Positions 40,691-51,246 are shown, counted from the stretch's first letter. The stretch: DNA of 64,000 nucleotides from Bythopirellula sp041737835 (GCA_041737835.1 JBGSQY010000024.1); one strand, 5' to 3'. The notes: generated by a model from the sequence alone, not told the origin. Numbers and translations: made by a program.

Positions 40691-41722
40691 TCACTCAGCT
40701 CTTTTCGATTTTTTGGCTGAGGGTTTCTTTGAAGTCGTTTCAACAACCCGTTTTCCTGGCTCCGCGTTCTTAAGAAGACCGATGATCTCATGGAATGCGC
40801 CCGTCATTTCGACCATTTGCTCGGCCATTTGCATGGGCGTTGCGCCGTGTTGATCTTGAGCCTGCGGATCCGCACCAGCATCAATGAGCAGCTTTGCGGT
40901 CTCATAAATTCTCTGTGAATCGATCTTGAATCGAAAGACGAATTCCTCGTTCACATAGTCTTTTATAAGAAACGCTGTTCCTAACGGCGTGTGCAATGCC
41001 GTGCGGCCGATTTTCGATTTGGCCTGCACATCGGCTCCGGCTTTAATCAAAGCAGCAACGGACGCGGGTTGCGCCTTGCTTGCAGCTAACATCAGCGCGG
41101 TGTAACCGTCAGCGTCCTTCAACTCAAGCTTTGCGCCGCCTTGGGCCAATGCATCGATGACTTCGGCATGGCCTTTTTCCGCGGCAAACATGAGCGCGGT
41201 TTGTTTGCCTCGGCACCGCAAGTTGACATCTGCACCCGCCGCCAATAACAACTGCACTGTTCCGAGCGAATTCGAAGCGGCAGCAATCAACAGGGGCGAA
41301 AGTTTTGCTCGGTCGAGGGCATCGACTTCGGCACCATTCTTGAGCAGCAACTGCACGACGTCGGCATGCCCCGATTCTGCCGCCCACCCAAGGGCAGTGC
41401 GATGCATTTGAAACCCGCCCTCGCGGACCATAGCAACGCCACCTTCCCTGAAGACAAAGCTAAAGCCGCTATCACTATCTTGGACGTTATCATCCTTCAC
41501 AGAAACGTCGGCTCCATTTTGCAAAAGTTGTGCAACAACCTCAGCGTTTCCATGCGCGGCAGCCAACATCAGGGGCGTAAAACCTGGGGACTCGGGTCGC
41601 GTGTCACGAATGTTGACGTCCACTCCCGCCTGCAGCACTTCACTCACTTTGGCCGCATCGCCCGATTGAGCCGCCAAAAACAAGCCTTCAGCGGACGAAT
41701 TCTTGTGGTGTTCACTTGCCAT
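40691..41722 (-). CDS. Ankyrin-repeat protein
   Basis: A 343-residue protein of about seven ankyrin repeats from residue 10 on (for example GFTPLMLAAAHGNAEVVAQLLQNGADV, RTALGWAAESGHADVVQLLLKNGAEVDA, QTALMFAAEKGHAEVIDALAQGGAKLELKD and YTALMLAASKAQPASVAALIKAGADV). The lysine-rich C-terminus (KKPSAKKSKRAE) could contact nucleic acid or membrane. No signal peptide. Role unknown, probably protein binding. It converges with the CehA-like gene. Confidence 0.88.
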   Translation of the reverse strand: MASEHHKNSSAEGLFLAAQSGDAAKVSEVLQAGVDVNIRDTRPESPGFTPLMLAAAHGNAEVVAQLLQNGADVSVKDDNVQDSDSGFSFVFREGGVAMVREGGFQMHRTALGWAAESGHADVVQLLLKNGAEVDALDRAKLSPLLIAAASNSLGTVQLLLAAGADVNLRCRGKQTALMFAAEKGHAEVIDALAQGGAKLELKDADGYTALMLAASKAQPASVAALIKAGADVQAKSKIGRTALHTPLGTAFLIKDYVNEEFVFRFKIDSQRIYETAKLLIDAGADPQAQDQHGATPMQMAEQMVEMTGAFHEIIGLLKNAEPGKRVVETTSKKPSAKKSKRAE

Positions 41723-41885
41723 TGCGATCTCAAGTAATTTAACAAGATTACATGCACTAGCCGGTTAGCCATTCAACGGCGTCATACAGTTGGCATTCAT
41801 GATACCGGGATGGCTTGGCGAACCACAAGCAAATGCATCGAGATTTCCAGCACCACCGCATGGAAAACGACATGCTCAGGTGAAA

Positions 41886-44072
41886 TTACTCAACCTTGCT
41901 ACCGTGGAACCGATAAGTCACTTCACCAGCGTGGCCATTGGCAGCGTCCTTTTTAGGATCCATTGGCAGGTAGGTGCCTTGCGTGGAATTCAACAATTCG
42001 CGTTGAGAACGGAACTCCTCGCCACCTTGCCAAGCTGCGGCGCGGACGTATGTGCCATCCGACATGAGTATCCGCGCCCGCGTGTTATCGCGTAGGTAAA
42101 TGGGAACGATTTCATCGCAGACGCGTTTGCGCAATTCTTCCGCTTCGATGGGAAACATCACTTCCACGCGGCGGTCAAAGTTACGCGGCATCCAGTCGGC
42201 ACTGGAAAAGAAGACTTGAGCTTTCGCTCCCTCGCCAAAGATCAAAATGCGGCTGTGTTCCAGGAATCGATCCACGATGCTGCGAACGTGAATGGTTTCG
42301 GAAATTCCTTCCAGCCCAGGCCGCAGGCAGCAAATGCCGCGAATGATCAGCTCAATCGGCACACCTGCCTGGCTTGCTCGGTAAAGAGCCTCGATCGTTT
42401 CGCGATCCACAAGCGAGTTGAGCTTCGCGAAAATAAACGATTTCTTTCCCTCGCGGGCACGCTGCGCCTGCTCGTCGATGAGTTCCACCGTACGTCGATG
42501 CAAATCTTGCGGAGCGATGATCAACTTTTGCCACTCGTGGCCTTGCGAATAACCGGTAAGAAAATTGAACAATGCCGAGGCATCTTCGGCGAAAGCTCGA
42601 TCAGCTGTGAACAGCCCCAAGTCCGTGTAAAGCCGAGCGGTGGTTGGGTTGTAGTTGCCCGTACTGAAATGGACATACCGGCGAACTTTCTTCCCTTCCT
42701 GCCGCACGACCATCGCCAGCTTGCAGTGTGTTTTCAAATCCATGAAGCCATACACCACGTGCACGCCGGCTCGTTCCATCTGGCGCGCCCAGATGATGTT
42801 GTTCGCCTCATCGAAGCGGGCCTTCAGTTCGACCAGCGCCGTGACCTGTTTGCCATTTTCAGCCGCTTGAATCAACGCCCGCACAATGGGACTGTCGCCA
42901 CCGCTCGTGCGATATAGCGTCTGCTTAATGGCCAGCACGTTAGGATCTTCAGCCGCTTCTTGAATGAACTGCACCACCGGATCAAACGAGTCGAACGGAT
43001 GATGCAGCAGAATATCACGTTGTGCGATCACATTGAAGATATTGTCGGCCCGGCGTAATTCGGTCGGCATCCGCGGAACAAAGGGAGCATCACGCAGAGT
43101 TTCTTTGTCTACCAGCCGAATCAATTCGCCCATGCAGGTGAGGTCCAGCATGCCGTTGATATGGTAAACGTCCGAGTAAAAGCGGCCGTCGACCTCATCG
43201 CGGACGTGCAGTTGCTCTTCATTGACCAGCATGGCCAACAGATCGGAACTCATCCCCGCTTGCACTTCCAGCCGCACCGCTTCGGAATGTTGCCGCACGC
43301 GCAGCTTGGATTCAATGGCCCGTAGCATGTCGTCGGATTCGTGCTCGAGTACGTCGATGTCCATGTCCCGAGTCATACGAAAACAGGCGTGATGCGAAAT
43401 TTCATAACCGCCAAAGAGTTCGGGCAACTTCGCAGCCAACAACTCTTCGAGCATCACGTACTTGTTTTCGCCCGGTTGACCAACGTCGATGAATCGCGGT
43501 AATACGGTCGGCAATTGCACCACGGCAAAAATATCAGTCGGGCCGAAGCCACTCGCCCGATGCAACAAAGCGACCAGATAAAAACCGCGATTGTGAAACC
43601 GCGGACTAGGATGGCTCGGGTCAATCGCCATCGGCGTGAGCACCGGGAACGCCCGCTGCCGAAAGAATTCATTGACGGTCTTCCGTTGGGCTTTGTCTAA
43701 ATCCTTCTCGGCGAGAATGTGGATGTTGTTCTGGGCCAACTCGGGCAGAATCGCATCGTTGAAGCAGCGATATTGCTCATCGACCATGCGTCGCGCGCGT
43801 TCCGAAATGCGCACCAATTGCGCGACCGGCGTCAGACCATCTGCGGTGATATCTTGTGGTGCCACGCCGCCAAAAGCTTGCTCGCGCAAACCTGCCACCC
43901 GCACCATAAAGAACTCGTCGAGGTTCGAGCTGAAGATCGACAAAAACTTCGCTCGCTCCAAGAGCGGATTGGACGATTCTTGCGCTTCTTCCAAGACGCG
44001 CGAGTTGAATTCCAACCAGCTCAACTCGCGGTTGATGAAATGCTCGGGAAGAAACAGCGAAGAATCAGTCAT
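41886..44072 (-). CDS. ppk1: Polyphosphate kinase 1
   Basis: A 728-residue PPK1 which polymerises ATP gamma-phosphate into polyphosphate. The N domain has FINRELSWLEFNSRVLEEA and LSIFSSNLDEFFMVRVAGL. The autophosphorylated histidine is in RYVHFSTGNYNPTTARLYTD (about residue 465), and the second active-site histidine is in SIVDRFLEHSRIL (about 594). The start ATG at 44072 is chosen because it begins the family-typical sequence. The C-terminus carries a short extension. It stands downstream of ftsH on the same strand, 121 nt away. Confidence 0.95.
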   Translation of the reverse strand: MTDSSLFLPEHFINRELSWLEFNSRVLEEAQESSNPLLERAKFLSIFSSNLDEFFMVRVAGLREQAFGGVAPQDITADGLTPVAQLVRISERARRMVDEQYRCFNDAILPELAQNNIHILAEKDLDKAQRKTVNEFFRQRAFPVLTPMAIDPSHPSPRFHNRGFYLVALLHRASGFGPTDIFAVVQLPTVLPRFIDVGQPGENKYVMLEELLAAKLPELFGGYEISHHACFRMTRDMDIDVLEHESDDMLRAIESKLRVRQHSEAVRLEVQAGMSSDLLAMLVNEEQLHVRDEVDGRFYSDVYHINGMLDLTCMGELIRLVDKETLRDAPFVPRMPTELRRADNIFNVIAQRDILLHHPFDSFDPVVQFIQEAAEDPNVLAIKQTLYRTSGGDSPIVRALIQAAENGKQVTALVELKARFDEANNIIWARQMERAGVHVVYGFMDLKTHCKLAMVVRQEGKKVRRYVHFSTGNYNPTTARLYTDLGLFTADRAFAEDASALFNFLTGYSQGHEWQKLIIAPQDLHRRTVELIDEQAQRAREGKKSFIFAKLNSLVDRETIEALYRASQAGVPIELIIRGICCLRPGLEGISETIHVRSIVDRFLEHSRILIFGEGAKAQVFFSSADWMPRNFDRRVEVMFPIEAEELRKRVCDEIVPIYLRDNTRARILMSDGTYVRAAAWQGGEEFRSQRELLNSTQGTYLPMDPKKDAANGHAGEVTYRFHGSKVE

Positions 44073-44193
44073 GGTGCGAAAACTTAGAGCAGCAATTTCA
44101 GACAGCACAAACGCTAGAGCGTGCCTCTGCAGTATAGCTTATTGAATCCGGCGAAACTGGGGGATTCAGGAGTATGCCGGCAAAAGATGGGGC

Positions 44194-46116
44194 CTAAATC
44201 GGCACTTGAACCGCATTGCGATTGTGGCGAACCGCGGGGCCGATGAGTTGGGCCATATCTTCGGCATCCAGAGCTTCCCGCTCAAGCAAGGCATTGGCGA
44301 GCACAGCGAGCTTTTCTTTATTTTCCGTCAACAACTCCGCCGCCCGGTCAGCGGCCGAGTGCAGAATCTTAGCAATTTCTTCATCAATGACCTGGGCAGT
44401 CCGCTCGCTAAACGTCCGCTGCTCGTGTGCCATTTCCCGACCCAAGAAGGGATGCTCCTCGCCATTGCTGTAGGCCACGGGCCCAATGCGTTCGCTCATG
44501 CCCCAACGTGTGACCATTTTGCGTGCGAGTTCAGTGGCTCGCTTGAGATCGTTCTCCGCACCGGCACTAAATTGCGAGAACTCCATCTTCTCGGCCGTGC
44601 GTCCTGCAAGGACCATGGTCAACATGGCCTGCATTTGACTTTGATTGGCATTGAATCGATCTTCTTCAGGAACCAACTGAGTCACACCAAGTGCCCGCCC
44701 TCGCGGAATGATCGTGACTTTGTGTACCGGTTCACAATCGGGCAACAGCCAAGCCACAAGCGCATGCCCCGATTCGTGGAAGGCTGTCACCTTCTTGTCT
44801 TCGGGAGTAAGAATGTCCTCGCGCATCGATCCCATTAAAACTTTATCACGCGCGTATTCAAAATCTTTGGGACCGACCTTGTCATTGTTTTGCCTTGTGG
44901 CCCACAACGCTGCCTCATTCACAAGATTACGAATGTCAGCGCCCGTAAGCCCCACCGTAGCCCGTGCAAGTTTGTCGAAGTCCACTTCCTCGGTCATGGG
45001 GACGTTCTTGCTGTGAAGTTCAAACAGCTCTTTGCGCCCCTTCACTGTGGGTCGATCCACGGTCACATGTCGATCAAACCGTCCCGGCCGCAACAGTGCC
45101 GGATCAAGCACGTCGGGACGATTCGTCGCAGCAAGCACGATCACCGTCGACGTGGGACTGAAGCCGTCCATTTCGCTCAAAATTTGGTTGAGTGTCTGCT
45201 CCCGTTCATCATGGCCACCACCCATACCTGCGCCACGCTGCCGCCCCACGGCATCAATTTCGTCGATGAAAAGGATCGCCGGCGAGTTTTCTTGAGCGGT
45301 CTTAAACATATCGCGCACCCGGCCCGCGCCGACGCCGACAAACAGTTGGATAAACTCAGAACCGTTGATCGAGAAAAACGGTACACCCGCTTCGCCCGCA
45401 ACCGCCCGAGCGAGCAGCGTCTTGCCGGTTCCGGGAGGGCCCATCAACAACACCCCCTTGGGCACCTGGGCACCTAGTCGCTGGAACTTAGGAGCGTCTT
45501 TCAAATATTGAACAATCTCTTCGAGGTCTTTTTTCACGCCATCCAAGCCAGCCACGTCGTCGAAGGTGATTTTGCGATCACTCGCATCGTAACGCCGTGC
45601 TGGACTCTTGATGACGCCGCCCAACATCCCCCCGCCCATCATCTGGTCGCGCGTGCGGCGCATCATGTTCCAGGCGAACAGCACCAACAGACCAAGCCCC
45701 AGCAGCGACAAGAAAAAGAAAAGGTCGTCGTAATTCGCCGGGTTTTCCGCGCGGATCTCAATGCCTTTTGCTCGTAATTGAGCGAGCCATTCCTCACCGA
45801 CTTGCGGCGGCAACGTGCTTTGGAATTTTTTGATGGGGGCCGGTTGCTTATCGGCGGCTACCGCGGGATTCGGAACTTCCACGGGCTCCTTAAATTCGCC
45901 GATCACATGCCGCGAAAGAATATTGATCTTCGCGACGTTACCCGCCTCGATTTGGTCGAGCAGTTGGCTGTAAGAGATCGAGGGCTCTGCTCCCCAACTG
46001 GAGAACAGTAGAAATACCGTGGCCATGCCCAACAACAGAAACACCAGCCATTGCGTGGGATTGCGCTGGGAACCAGAAGGTTTTGCGGTGTCGCCGTTTT
46101 TTTCTTTTTCAGCCAT
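44194..46116 (-). CDS. ftsH: ATP-dependent zinc metalloprotease FtsH
   Basis: A 640-residue membrane AAA protease. Two membrane segments (about 24-40 and 133-150) flank a short periplasmic region. Walker A is GPPGTGKT (about 227-234), Walker B ILFIDEIDAVGRQRGAG, the second region of homology TNRPDVLDPALLRPGRFDR, and zinc site HESGH (about 442-446) with a later glutamate/aspartate ligand. It degrades misfolded membrane and regulatory proteins. The usual pore-side GASRVR reads GAGRVR. The SPFH protein in this window is a family-level candidate regulator but is 12 kb away. Confidence 0.97.
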   Translation of the reverse strand: MAEKEKNGDTAKPSGSQRNPTQWLVFLLLGMATVFLLFSSWGAEPSISYSQLLDQIEAGNVAKINILSRHVIGEFKEPVEVPNPAVAADKQPAPIKKFQSTLPPQVGEEWLAQLRAKGIEIRAENPANYDDLFFFLSLLGLGLLVLFAWNMMRRTRDQMMGGGMLGGVIKSPARRYDASDRKITFDDVAGLDGVKKDLEEIVQYLKDAPKFQRLGAQVPKGVLLMGPPGTGKTLLARAVAGEAGVPFFSINGSEFIQLFVGVGAGRVRDMFKTAQENSPAILFIDEIDAVGRQRGAGMGGGHDEREQTLNQILSEMDGFSPTSTVIVLAATNRPDVLDPALLRPGRFDRHVTVDRPTVKGRKELFELHSKNVPMTEEVDFDKLARATVGLTGADIRNLVNEAALWATRQNNDKVGPKDFEYARDKVLMGSMREDILTPEDKKVTAFHESGHALVAWLLPDCEPVHKVTIIPRGRALGVTQLVPEEDRFNANQSQMQAMLTMVLAGRTAEKMEFSQFSAGAENDLKRATELARKMVTRWGMSERIGPVAYSNGEEHPFLGREMAHEQRTFSERTAQVIDEEIAKILHSAADRAAELLTENKEKLAVLANALLEREALDAEDMAQLIGPAVRHNRNAVQVPI

Positions 46117-46201
46117 GAATTCACATGTGAGAGAATGAAGATCAATCGAGCCTCCTCATTCTAGGCGGGGCACGCGAGAATTTCGAGCGGGATCAACCGC
46201 G

Positions 46202-46903
46202 CTAGTTGAATCGCTTGATTTCGCCCTGCACTTTGCCTTCCTTGAAGGTCGCTTCCGCGATCTTTTTGCCCGTGTCATTGAACTCGGCCATGGGGCCATC
46301 AAGTTGGCCTGCCTTGAATTGAGCCTGTTGCCGCATTTGGCCGTTCTCGAAATATGTTGTCCGCTCACCTTCCACTTTGCCGTCGACGATGTTGGCTTTC
46401 ACCTTGGGAGTCTTGCCGTCTTCATAATAAGTGACCCATTCCCCGTGCCGGATGCCGTTCTTAAAACTTTGCTTGCTCTCCAGCGTGCCATCCGCGCGGC
46501 GCACTTCAAAAGCCCCCTCAGGCTTACCCTTCTTAAAGGTAATGGTCTTACAAACCTCGCCCTTGGGATGCCAGTAGTTCCACTCCCCTTCCATCACTCC
46601 GCCAACGTAGTTCCCTTCGGCGAACTTCTGACCGTCCGGATAATATTCGACGTAAGGACCATCGTTCACGTAAGTATCGTCCGAAAGGATCGAGACATTA
46701 CGCTCCGAGCGGAGCTTCCCATCCTCGTATTTATCCTCGACCTTCTGTTTACGAACTTCGCGTCCGGGGGGATCGGATTCCGGCTCATCAAGATACACGT
46801 CGTCCGATTTGGCTTCTTGCGCGGAAGCAGGAACGACCCAGGCAATTCCCAAACAGAGAATGCATACAAACGAAAAGAACTTCAACGCGGTCATGTATTT
46901 CAT
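46202..46903 (-). CDS. Secreted MORN-variant (YwqK-like) repeat protein
   Basis: A 233-residue protein with a signal peptide (FFSFVCILCLGIAWVVPASA) followed by a charged segment and about six MORN-2 type repeats, such as GPYVEYYPDGQKFAEGNYVGG, EGEWNYWHPKGEV, GAFEVRRADGTLESKQSFKNG, HGEWVTYYEDGK and EGERTTYFENGQM. Databases often name these YwqK-type antitoxins, but there is no toxin partner here and the protein is exported. A structural or adhesion role in the envelope is more likely. The start is ambiguous between ATG at 46903 and 46894. Confidence 0.8.
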   Translation of the reverse strand: MKYMTALKFFSFVCILCLGIAWVVPASAQEAKSDDVYLDEPESDPPGREVRKQKVEDKYEDGKLRSERNVSILSDDTYVNDGPYVEYYPDGQKFAEGNYVGGVMEGEWNYWHPKGEVCKTITFKKGKPEGAFEVRRADGTLESKQSFKNGIRHGEWVTYYEDGKTPKVKANIVDGKVEGERTTYFENGQMRQQAQFKAGQLDGPMAEFNDTGKKIAEATFKEGKVQGEIKRFN

Positions 46904-47077
46904 TCCAAGAATGTGATGAATTAAATTTGGCTATCAAGAGTTTAGCCCAAAGATGCTTGAGCAGACCCATTCAGTATGACATCTCCTTCGCGGCAGACCA
47001 ATCGGTTGGTTGGCCGGGACGACGGGAAATTGCCTGCGAGGTCGAACCACCTATTCGGGCTGACGCGATTATGCGGG

Positions 47078-48367
47078 TCACAGCTGAATCTGCCAATTTG
47101 CGGGAAAACAGGCATCTTTCTCGACGACCAGAATTCCGTCCCGCAGCGAACAGAAATCGTTGATCTCGCAATCACCCTGATTACCGGGATTCACGATCTG
47201 TGCCCGCGCGCCAATCCGACAGTTTTTGTCGATGATCGCTTTCTCAACGAGCGCCCCTTCGCCGATCCCAATTGGGGTCCGCTCGCTATGCCGGGCGATG
47301 TCGTCGTCCGTTTCGTAAAAGTCGGCCCCCATGATGATCGAGTCGCGAATCGTCACGTTCCGGCCAATCTTGCAACGCAGGCCAATCACGCTATTCACAA
47401 TATGCGCCCCCGGCTCGATGATCGAACCATCCGCCACGAGACTGCTTTCCACGGTTGCGCCATCAAACCGCGTCGGCGGTAAGAACCGTGGCCGCGAGTA
47501 AATTGGCGCCGACGGCGTGGTCAGCTCGTAAGGAGCATTCGGTCGCGTGAGTTGCAAGTTCGCTTCAAAGAACGAACGAATTGTGCCGATGTCCTCCCAG
47601 TAACCGTCAAACAGGTGCAGTTGGACTTTGTGTGACTCGATCGATTCAGGGAACACTTCTTTGCCAAAGTCGCGATGATGAGTTTCGTGCAACAATTCTG
47701 CCAAAACAGCGGCATTGAACACATAGATGCCCATGCTCGCCAAACAATCGCGGCCTTGGCTCTCGATGCCTTGCGCGTCGATCCACGCCGGATCGGTGCG
47801 CACGGAGTTGAGCAACTCCTCGGTCGTCGGCTTTTCGGCAAAACCAATGACTTTGCCCGTGTCGTCCGCCCGCATGATTCCCAGCGACGAGGCTTCGCTA
47901 CTGTGAACCGGCTTGGTGGCGATCGTGATATCTGCCCCCGCATCGCGATGCGTTTTCAGCATTTCGCCGAAATTCATGCGATACAGCTGATCCCCCGACA
48001 GGATCACCACATATTTGATTCCTGGCTGTGTGAGGTAACGCAAGTTCTTCCGCACGGCGTCGGCGGTCCCTTGATACCAATCCGTTCCTTCAGTCATCGT
48101 TTGTTGAGCAGCGAGAATTTCGACGAACCCGCCACTGAAATTATCAAACCGGTACGTGCCCCGGATATGACGGTGTAAGCTCACCGACATGAACTGCGTG
48201 AGCACATAAATGCGGTTGAGTTGACTGTTGAGACAATTGGAAAGTGGAATATCGATCAAACGATATTTGCCAGCCAGCGGCACGGCGGGTTTGGAGCGAT
48301 ATTTCGTGAGTGGCATGAGGCGCGTTCCTTGCCCTCCACCCAACACAACAGCAATTGCATCACGCAT
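47078..48367 (-). CDS. glgC: Glucose-1-phosphate adenylyltransferase
   Basis: A 429-residue ADP-glucose pyrophosphorylase, the committing enzyme of glycogen synthesis. The nucleotidyltransferase domain has VVLGGGQGTRLMPLTKYRSKPAVPLAGKYRLIDIPLSNCLNS, the GTADAVRKN and ILSGDQLYRMNF motifs and FAEKPT. The C-terminal left-handed helix carries SLVADGSIIEPGAHIVNSVIGLRCKIG. It is a full-length bacterial/plant-type enzyme with the N-terminal regulatory region. It is a single gene here; no glgA or glgB is adjacent. Confidence 0.95.
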   Translation of the reverse strand: MRDAIAVVLGGGQGTRLMPLTKYRSKPAVPLAGKYRLIDIPLSNCLNSQLNRIYVLTQFMSVSLHRHIRGTYRFDNFSGGFVEILAAQQTMTEGTDWYQGTADAVRKNLRYLTQPGIKYVVILSGDQLYRMNFGEMLKTHRDAGADITIATKPVHSSEASSLGIMRADDTGKVIGFAEKPTTEELLNSVRTDPAWIDAQGIESQGRDCLASMGIYVFNAAVLAELLHETHHRDFGKEVFPESIESHKVQLHLFDGYWEDIGTIRSFFEANLQLTRPNAPYELTTPSAPIYSRPRFLPPTRFDGATVESSLVADGSIIEPGAHIVNSVIGLRCKIGRNVTIRDSIIMGADFYETDDDIARHSERTPIGIGEGALVEKAIIDKNCRIGARAQIVNPGNQGDCEINDFCSLRDGILVVEKDACFPANWQIQL

Positions 48368-48394
48368 GAAAAGGTAATCCTTTGTTTATCCACT

Positions 48395-48415
48395 AGCCGG
48401 TTGCGGCTTAGCGAT
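48395..48415. repeat. Dispersed palindromic repeat, copy B (REP-like)
   Basis: 20 of 21 positions are identical to 13677-13697 (AGCCGG-TT-GCGGCT then TAGCGAT). It lies in the 65-nt gap between leuS and glgC on the minus strand, and could act as a hairpin there. Confidence 0.6.
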
Positions 48416-48432
48416 CCTAGTTCTTCTAATCC

Positions 48433-51075
48433 TTAACCCTTGACCACAAAATTCACCATCCGCCCAGGGACGGCAATCACTTTCACAATTTGTTTCCCCG
48501 CGAGCAACTCGGCAACCTTCGCGTCAACACGAGCCGCTGCCTCCATCGCCGCGGCATCGGTCTCAGCCGGAATCGTGATCTTGCCACGCAGCTTACCATT
48601 AATCTGCACGGGGATTTCCAGTTCCGATTCGACGAGGAGTGATTCATCGTATGCTGGCCACGGCTCATACGCCAGGGTTTTCTCGTGCCCGAGTGCCTGC
48701 CACAATTCCTCCGCAATATGAGGGGCAAAAGGGGCCAACAGCAGCACCAGCGGCTCCATCGCAGCCCGCGGACGATGATCCAACTTTGTGAAGAAATTGC
48801 AAAACTCCATCATTCGGGCAATTGCCGTGTTGAACGACAGTTTAGCGATGTCCTCGGTCACGGCCTTAATCGTTTTGTGAAGCACTCGCTGCTGCTCGGT
48901 GGTCAAGGCATCGTCGCAAACCGCCGCGTTGAGCGTGTTTTGCTCGGCATGATCATCGAGAATCAACCGCCAGACACGGCTTAAAAACCCATGCACGCCG
49001 CTGACCCCTTCCATACTCCATGGCTTCGTCGCTTCTAAGGGCCCCATGAACATTTCATAGAGTCGCAATGAATCCGCACCATACTCCTTCACCACGAGAT
49101 CAGGATTGATCACATTGCCGCGGCTCTTAGACATCTTCTCGTTGTTCTCGCCAAGAATCATTCCTTGATTCACGAGCTTCTTAAACGGCTCCGGCTCGGA
49201 AACCACGCCCCGGTCATAGAGCACCTTGTGCCAAAACCGCGAGTACAGCAGATGCAGTACCGCATGTTCGGCCCCGCCGATGTAGAGATCGACCGGCATC
49301 CACGCCTTCTCCACGGCTGGATCAATCGGAGCTTTGTCGTTCTTCGGATCGAGAAACCGCAAGTAATACCAGCAGCTTCCGGCCCACTGCGGCATCGTGT
49401 TCGTTTCGCGCTTGTACTTCACCCCATCGATCACGGGATAGAGCCATTCCTCAGGCGCTTTATCCAGCGGTGGCTCGGGTCGGCCATGCGGCTTAAAATC
49501 TTCCAGATGCGGCAGATCGACCGGCAATTCTGACTCAGCCACCGCACGAATGCGGCCCGTCGGTTTTCCGTCGGCGTCGAGCTCATGCAAAATTGGGAAC
49601 GGTTCACCCCAGAATCGTTGACGACTAAACAGCCAATCACGTAATTTGTAATTGACCGCCTGCTTGCCAACGCCATGTGCTGATAACCAATCCGTAATCT
49701 TTTCTTTGAACTGCGTAGTCGTGAGCCCGTCAAACTTACCTGAATTGATGGCAACACCATTACCGGGAAAGACCTTATTACCCGCCAGTACGTCATCCCG
49801 ATCGCTGGCGGTTTCGCCGGGATCAACAACGGCCTTAATCGTAATGTCATACTGCTTCGCAAACTCAAAGTCGCGCTCATCATGCGCCGGCACCGCCATA
49901 ATTGCCCCCGTGCCATAGCTGATCAGCACATAGTCGGCAATCCAGATTGGCACCTTCTCGCCGTTCACGGGATTTATCGCATAACTCCCCGTGAACACGC
50001 CGGTTTTTTCTTTGGCGAGTTCCGTGCGGTCGAGGTCACTCTTCGCGGCCGCCTTTTCGCAATAAGCCTTCACCGCCGCCGCGTTCTCTGCCGTGGTCAG
50101 CTTCTCCACGAAGGGATGCTCCGGCGCGATCACCATATAAGTCGCGCCAAACAGCGTGTCAGGCCGCGTGGTGTAGATCCGCAGAAAATCATCTGCCGGC
50201 TTCCGTGAAAATGCTTGTCCACGGCGCTGCAACGTCACACTCGGCCAATTGGCAGACGGGCCAATATAAAAATCGACTTCCGCACCCGTGCTGCGTCCAA
50301 TCCAATTCCGTTGCAGAGCTTTCACGCTCTCAGGCCAATCGACTAGTTCCAAGTCTTTTTCCAAGCGACTCGCGTAAGAAGTAATTCGCAACATCCATTG
50401 CCGCAGCGGCATTCGCACCACGGGATGGCTGCCGCGCTCGCTTTTACCGTCGATCACTTCTTCATTGGCCAGCACCGTGCCCAGCGCAGGGCACCAATTC
50501 ACCGGCGCAAAACTCTGAAACGCTAGGCGATGCTCGTCTTGATAGGCCAGCACCGCGGCAGCACCCTCGTCGGCTACGTCCGAAGGGATCGGCAGTTCCG
50601 CAATTGGTCGTCCCTTTTGTTGTTCCTCATCAAACCACGTGTCGAACAGCTGCAAGAAAATCCATTGCGTCCAGCGGACATATTCCACGTCGGTGGTCGC
50701 CAGTTCGCGTGACCAGTCGTAGCTGAAACCGAGCATCTTCAATTGCCGACGGAACGTGGCGATGTTCTTCTCGGTTTGGATGCGGGGATGCTCCCCCGTT
50801 TTGATGGCATGCTCTTCCGCGGGCAATCCGAACGAATCGAAGCCCATCGGGTGAACGACGCTCTTGCCCTGCATCCGAGCCGCCCGGCAAACAATGTCGG
50901 TCGCCGTGTATCCTTCTGGATGCCCCACGTGCAAGCCGTCGCCACTCGGATAGGGGAACATGTCCAGCGCGTAGAGCTTTTCACCCTTTGGCATTCGCGG
51001 GGCGACAAACGTTTGGTGTTCCTCCCAATAGGCTTGCCACTTGGGTTCGACGACGGCGGGATTATAACGCGGCAT
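48433..51075 (-). CDS. leuS: Leucyl-tRNA synthetase
   Basis: An 880-residue class I synthetase. The HIGH motif is in GDGLHVGHPEGY, editing domain landmarks are TTRPDTLFGATYMV and VPAHDERDFEFA, and KMSKS is in NEKMSKSRGNVINPDLVV. The C-terminal anticodon domain and the VPGRMVNFVVKG end are typical. ATG at 51075 (MPRYNPAVVEPKWQAYWEEH) is the family start; the open frame extends far upstream but is antisense to hom. It is divergent from hom with about 240 nt between starts. Confidence 0.97.
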   Translation of the reverse strand: MPRYNPAVVEPKWQAYWEEHQTFVAPRMPKGEKLYALDMFPYPSGDGLHVGHPEGYTATDIVCRAARMQGKSVVHPMGFDSFGLPAEEHAIKTGEHPRIQTEKNIATFRRQLKMLGFSYDWSRELATTDVEYVRWTQWIFLQLFDTWFDEEQQKGRPIAELPIPSDVADEGAAAVLAYQDEHRLAFQSFAPVNWCPALGTVLANEEVIDGKSERGSHPVVRMPLRQWMLRITSYASRLEKDLELVDWPESVKALQRNWIGRSTGAEVDFYIGPSANWPSVTLQRRGQAFSRKPADDFLRIYTTRPDTLFGATYMVIAPEHPFVEKLTTAENAAAVKAYCEKAAAKSDLDRTELAKEKTGVFTGSYAINPVNGEKVPIWIADYVLISYGTGAIMAVPAHDERDFEFAKQYDITIKAVVDPGETASDRDDVLAGNKVFPGNGVAINSGKFDGLTTTQFKEKITDWLSAHGVGKQAVNYKLRDWLFSRQRFWGEPFPILHELDADGKPTGRIRAVAESELPVDLPHLEDFKPHGRPEPPLDKAPEEWLYPVIDGVKYKRETNTMPQWAGSCWYYLRFLDPKNDKAPIDPAVEKAWMPVDLYIGGAEHAVLHLLYSRFWHKVLYDRGVVSEPEPFKKLVNQGMILGENNEKMSKSRGNVINPDLVVKEYGADSLRLYEMFMGPLEATKPWSMEGVSGVHGFLSRVWRLILDDHAEQNTLNAAVCDDALTTEQQRVLHKTIKAVTEDIAKLSFNTAIARMMEFCNFFTKLDHRPRAAMEPLVLLLAPFAPHIAEELWQALGHEKTLAYEPWPAYDESLLVESELEIPVQINGKLRGKITIPAETDAAAMEAAARVDAKVAELLAGKQIVKVIAVPGRMVNFVVKG

Positions 51076-51216
51076 GAGAAATGTCAGGCTGTAAAAAGGA
51101 CGCAAGCGAGCCGGGTCACGGGCACAAACACGAAGTGTTGGTCGGACCCCAGTTCCAAGCAGCAAGAAAACCGCTAATTCTACAGCAATTAACGACTTGC
51201 GCGAACCGCACAGCCG

Positions 51217-51246
51217 TTGACGTTTGTCCGTTCCGCTAAGTACGAT
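51217..51246 (+). promoter_or_regulatory. Predicted sigma-70 type promoter of hom
   Basis: TTGACG (51217-51222), 18-nt spacer, TACGAT (51241-51246). Each hexamer is 5 of 6 to consensus. It would give a leader of about 60 nt before the hom ATG at 51314. Confidence 0.65.
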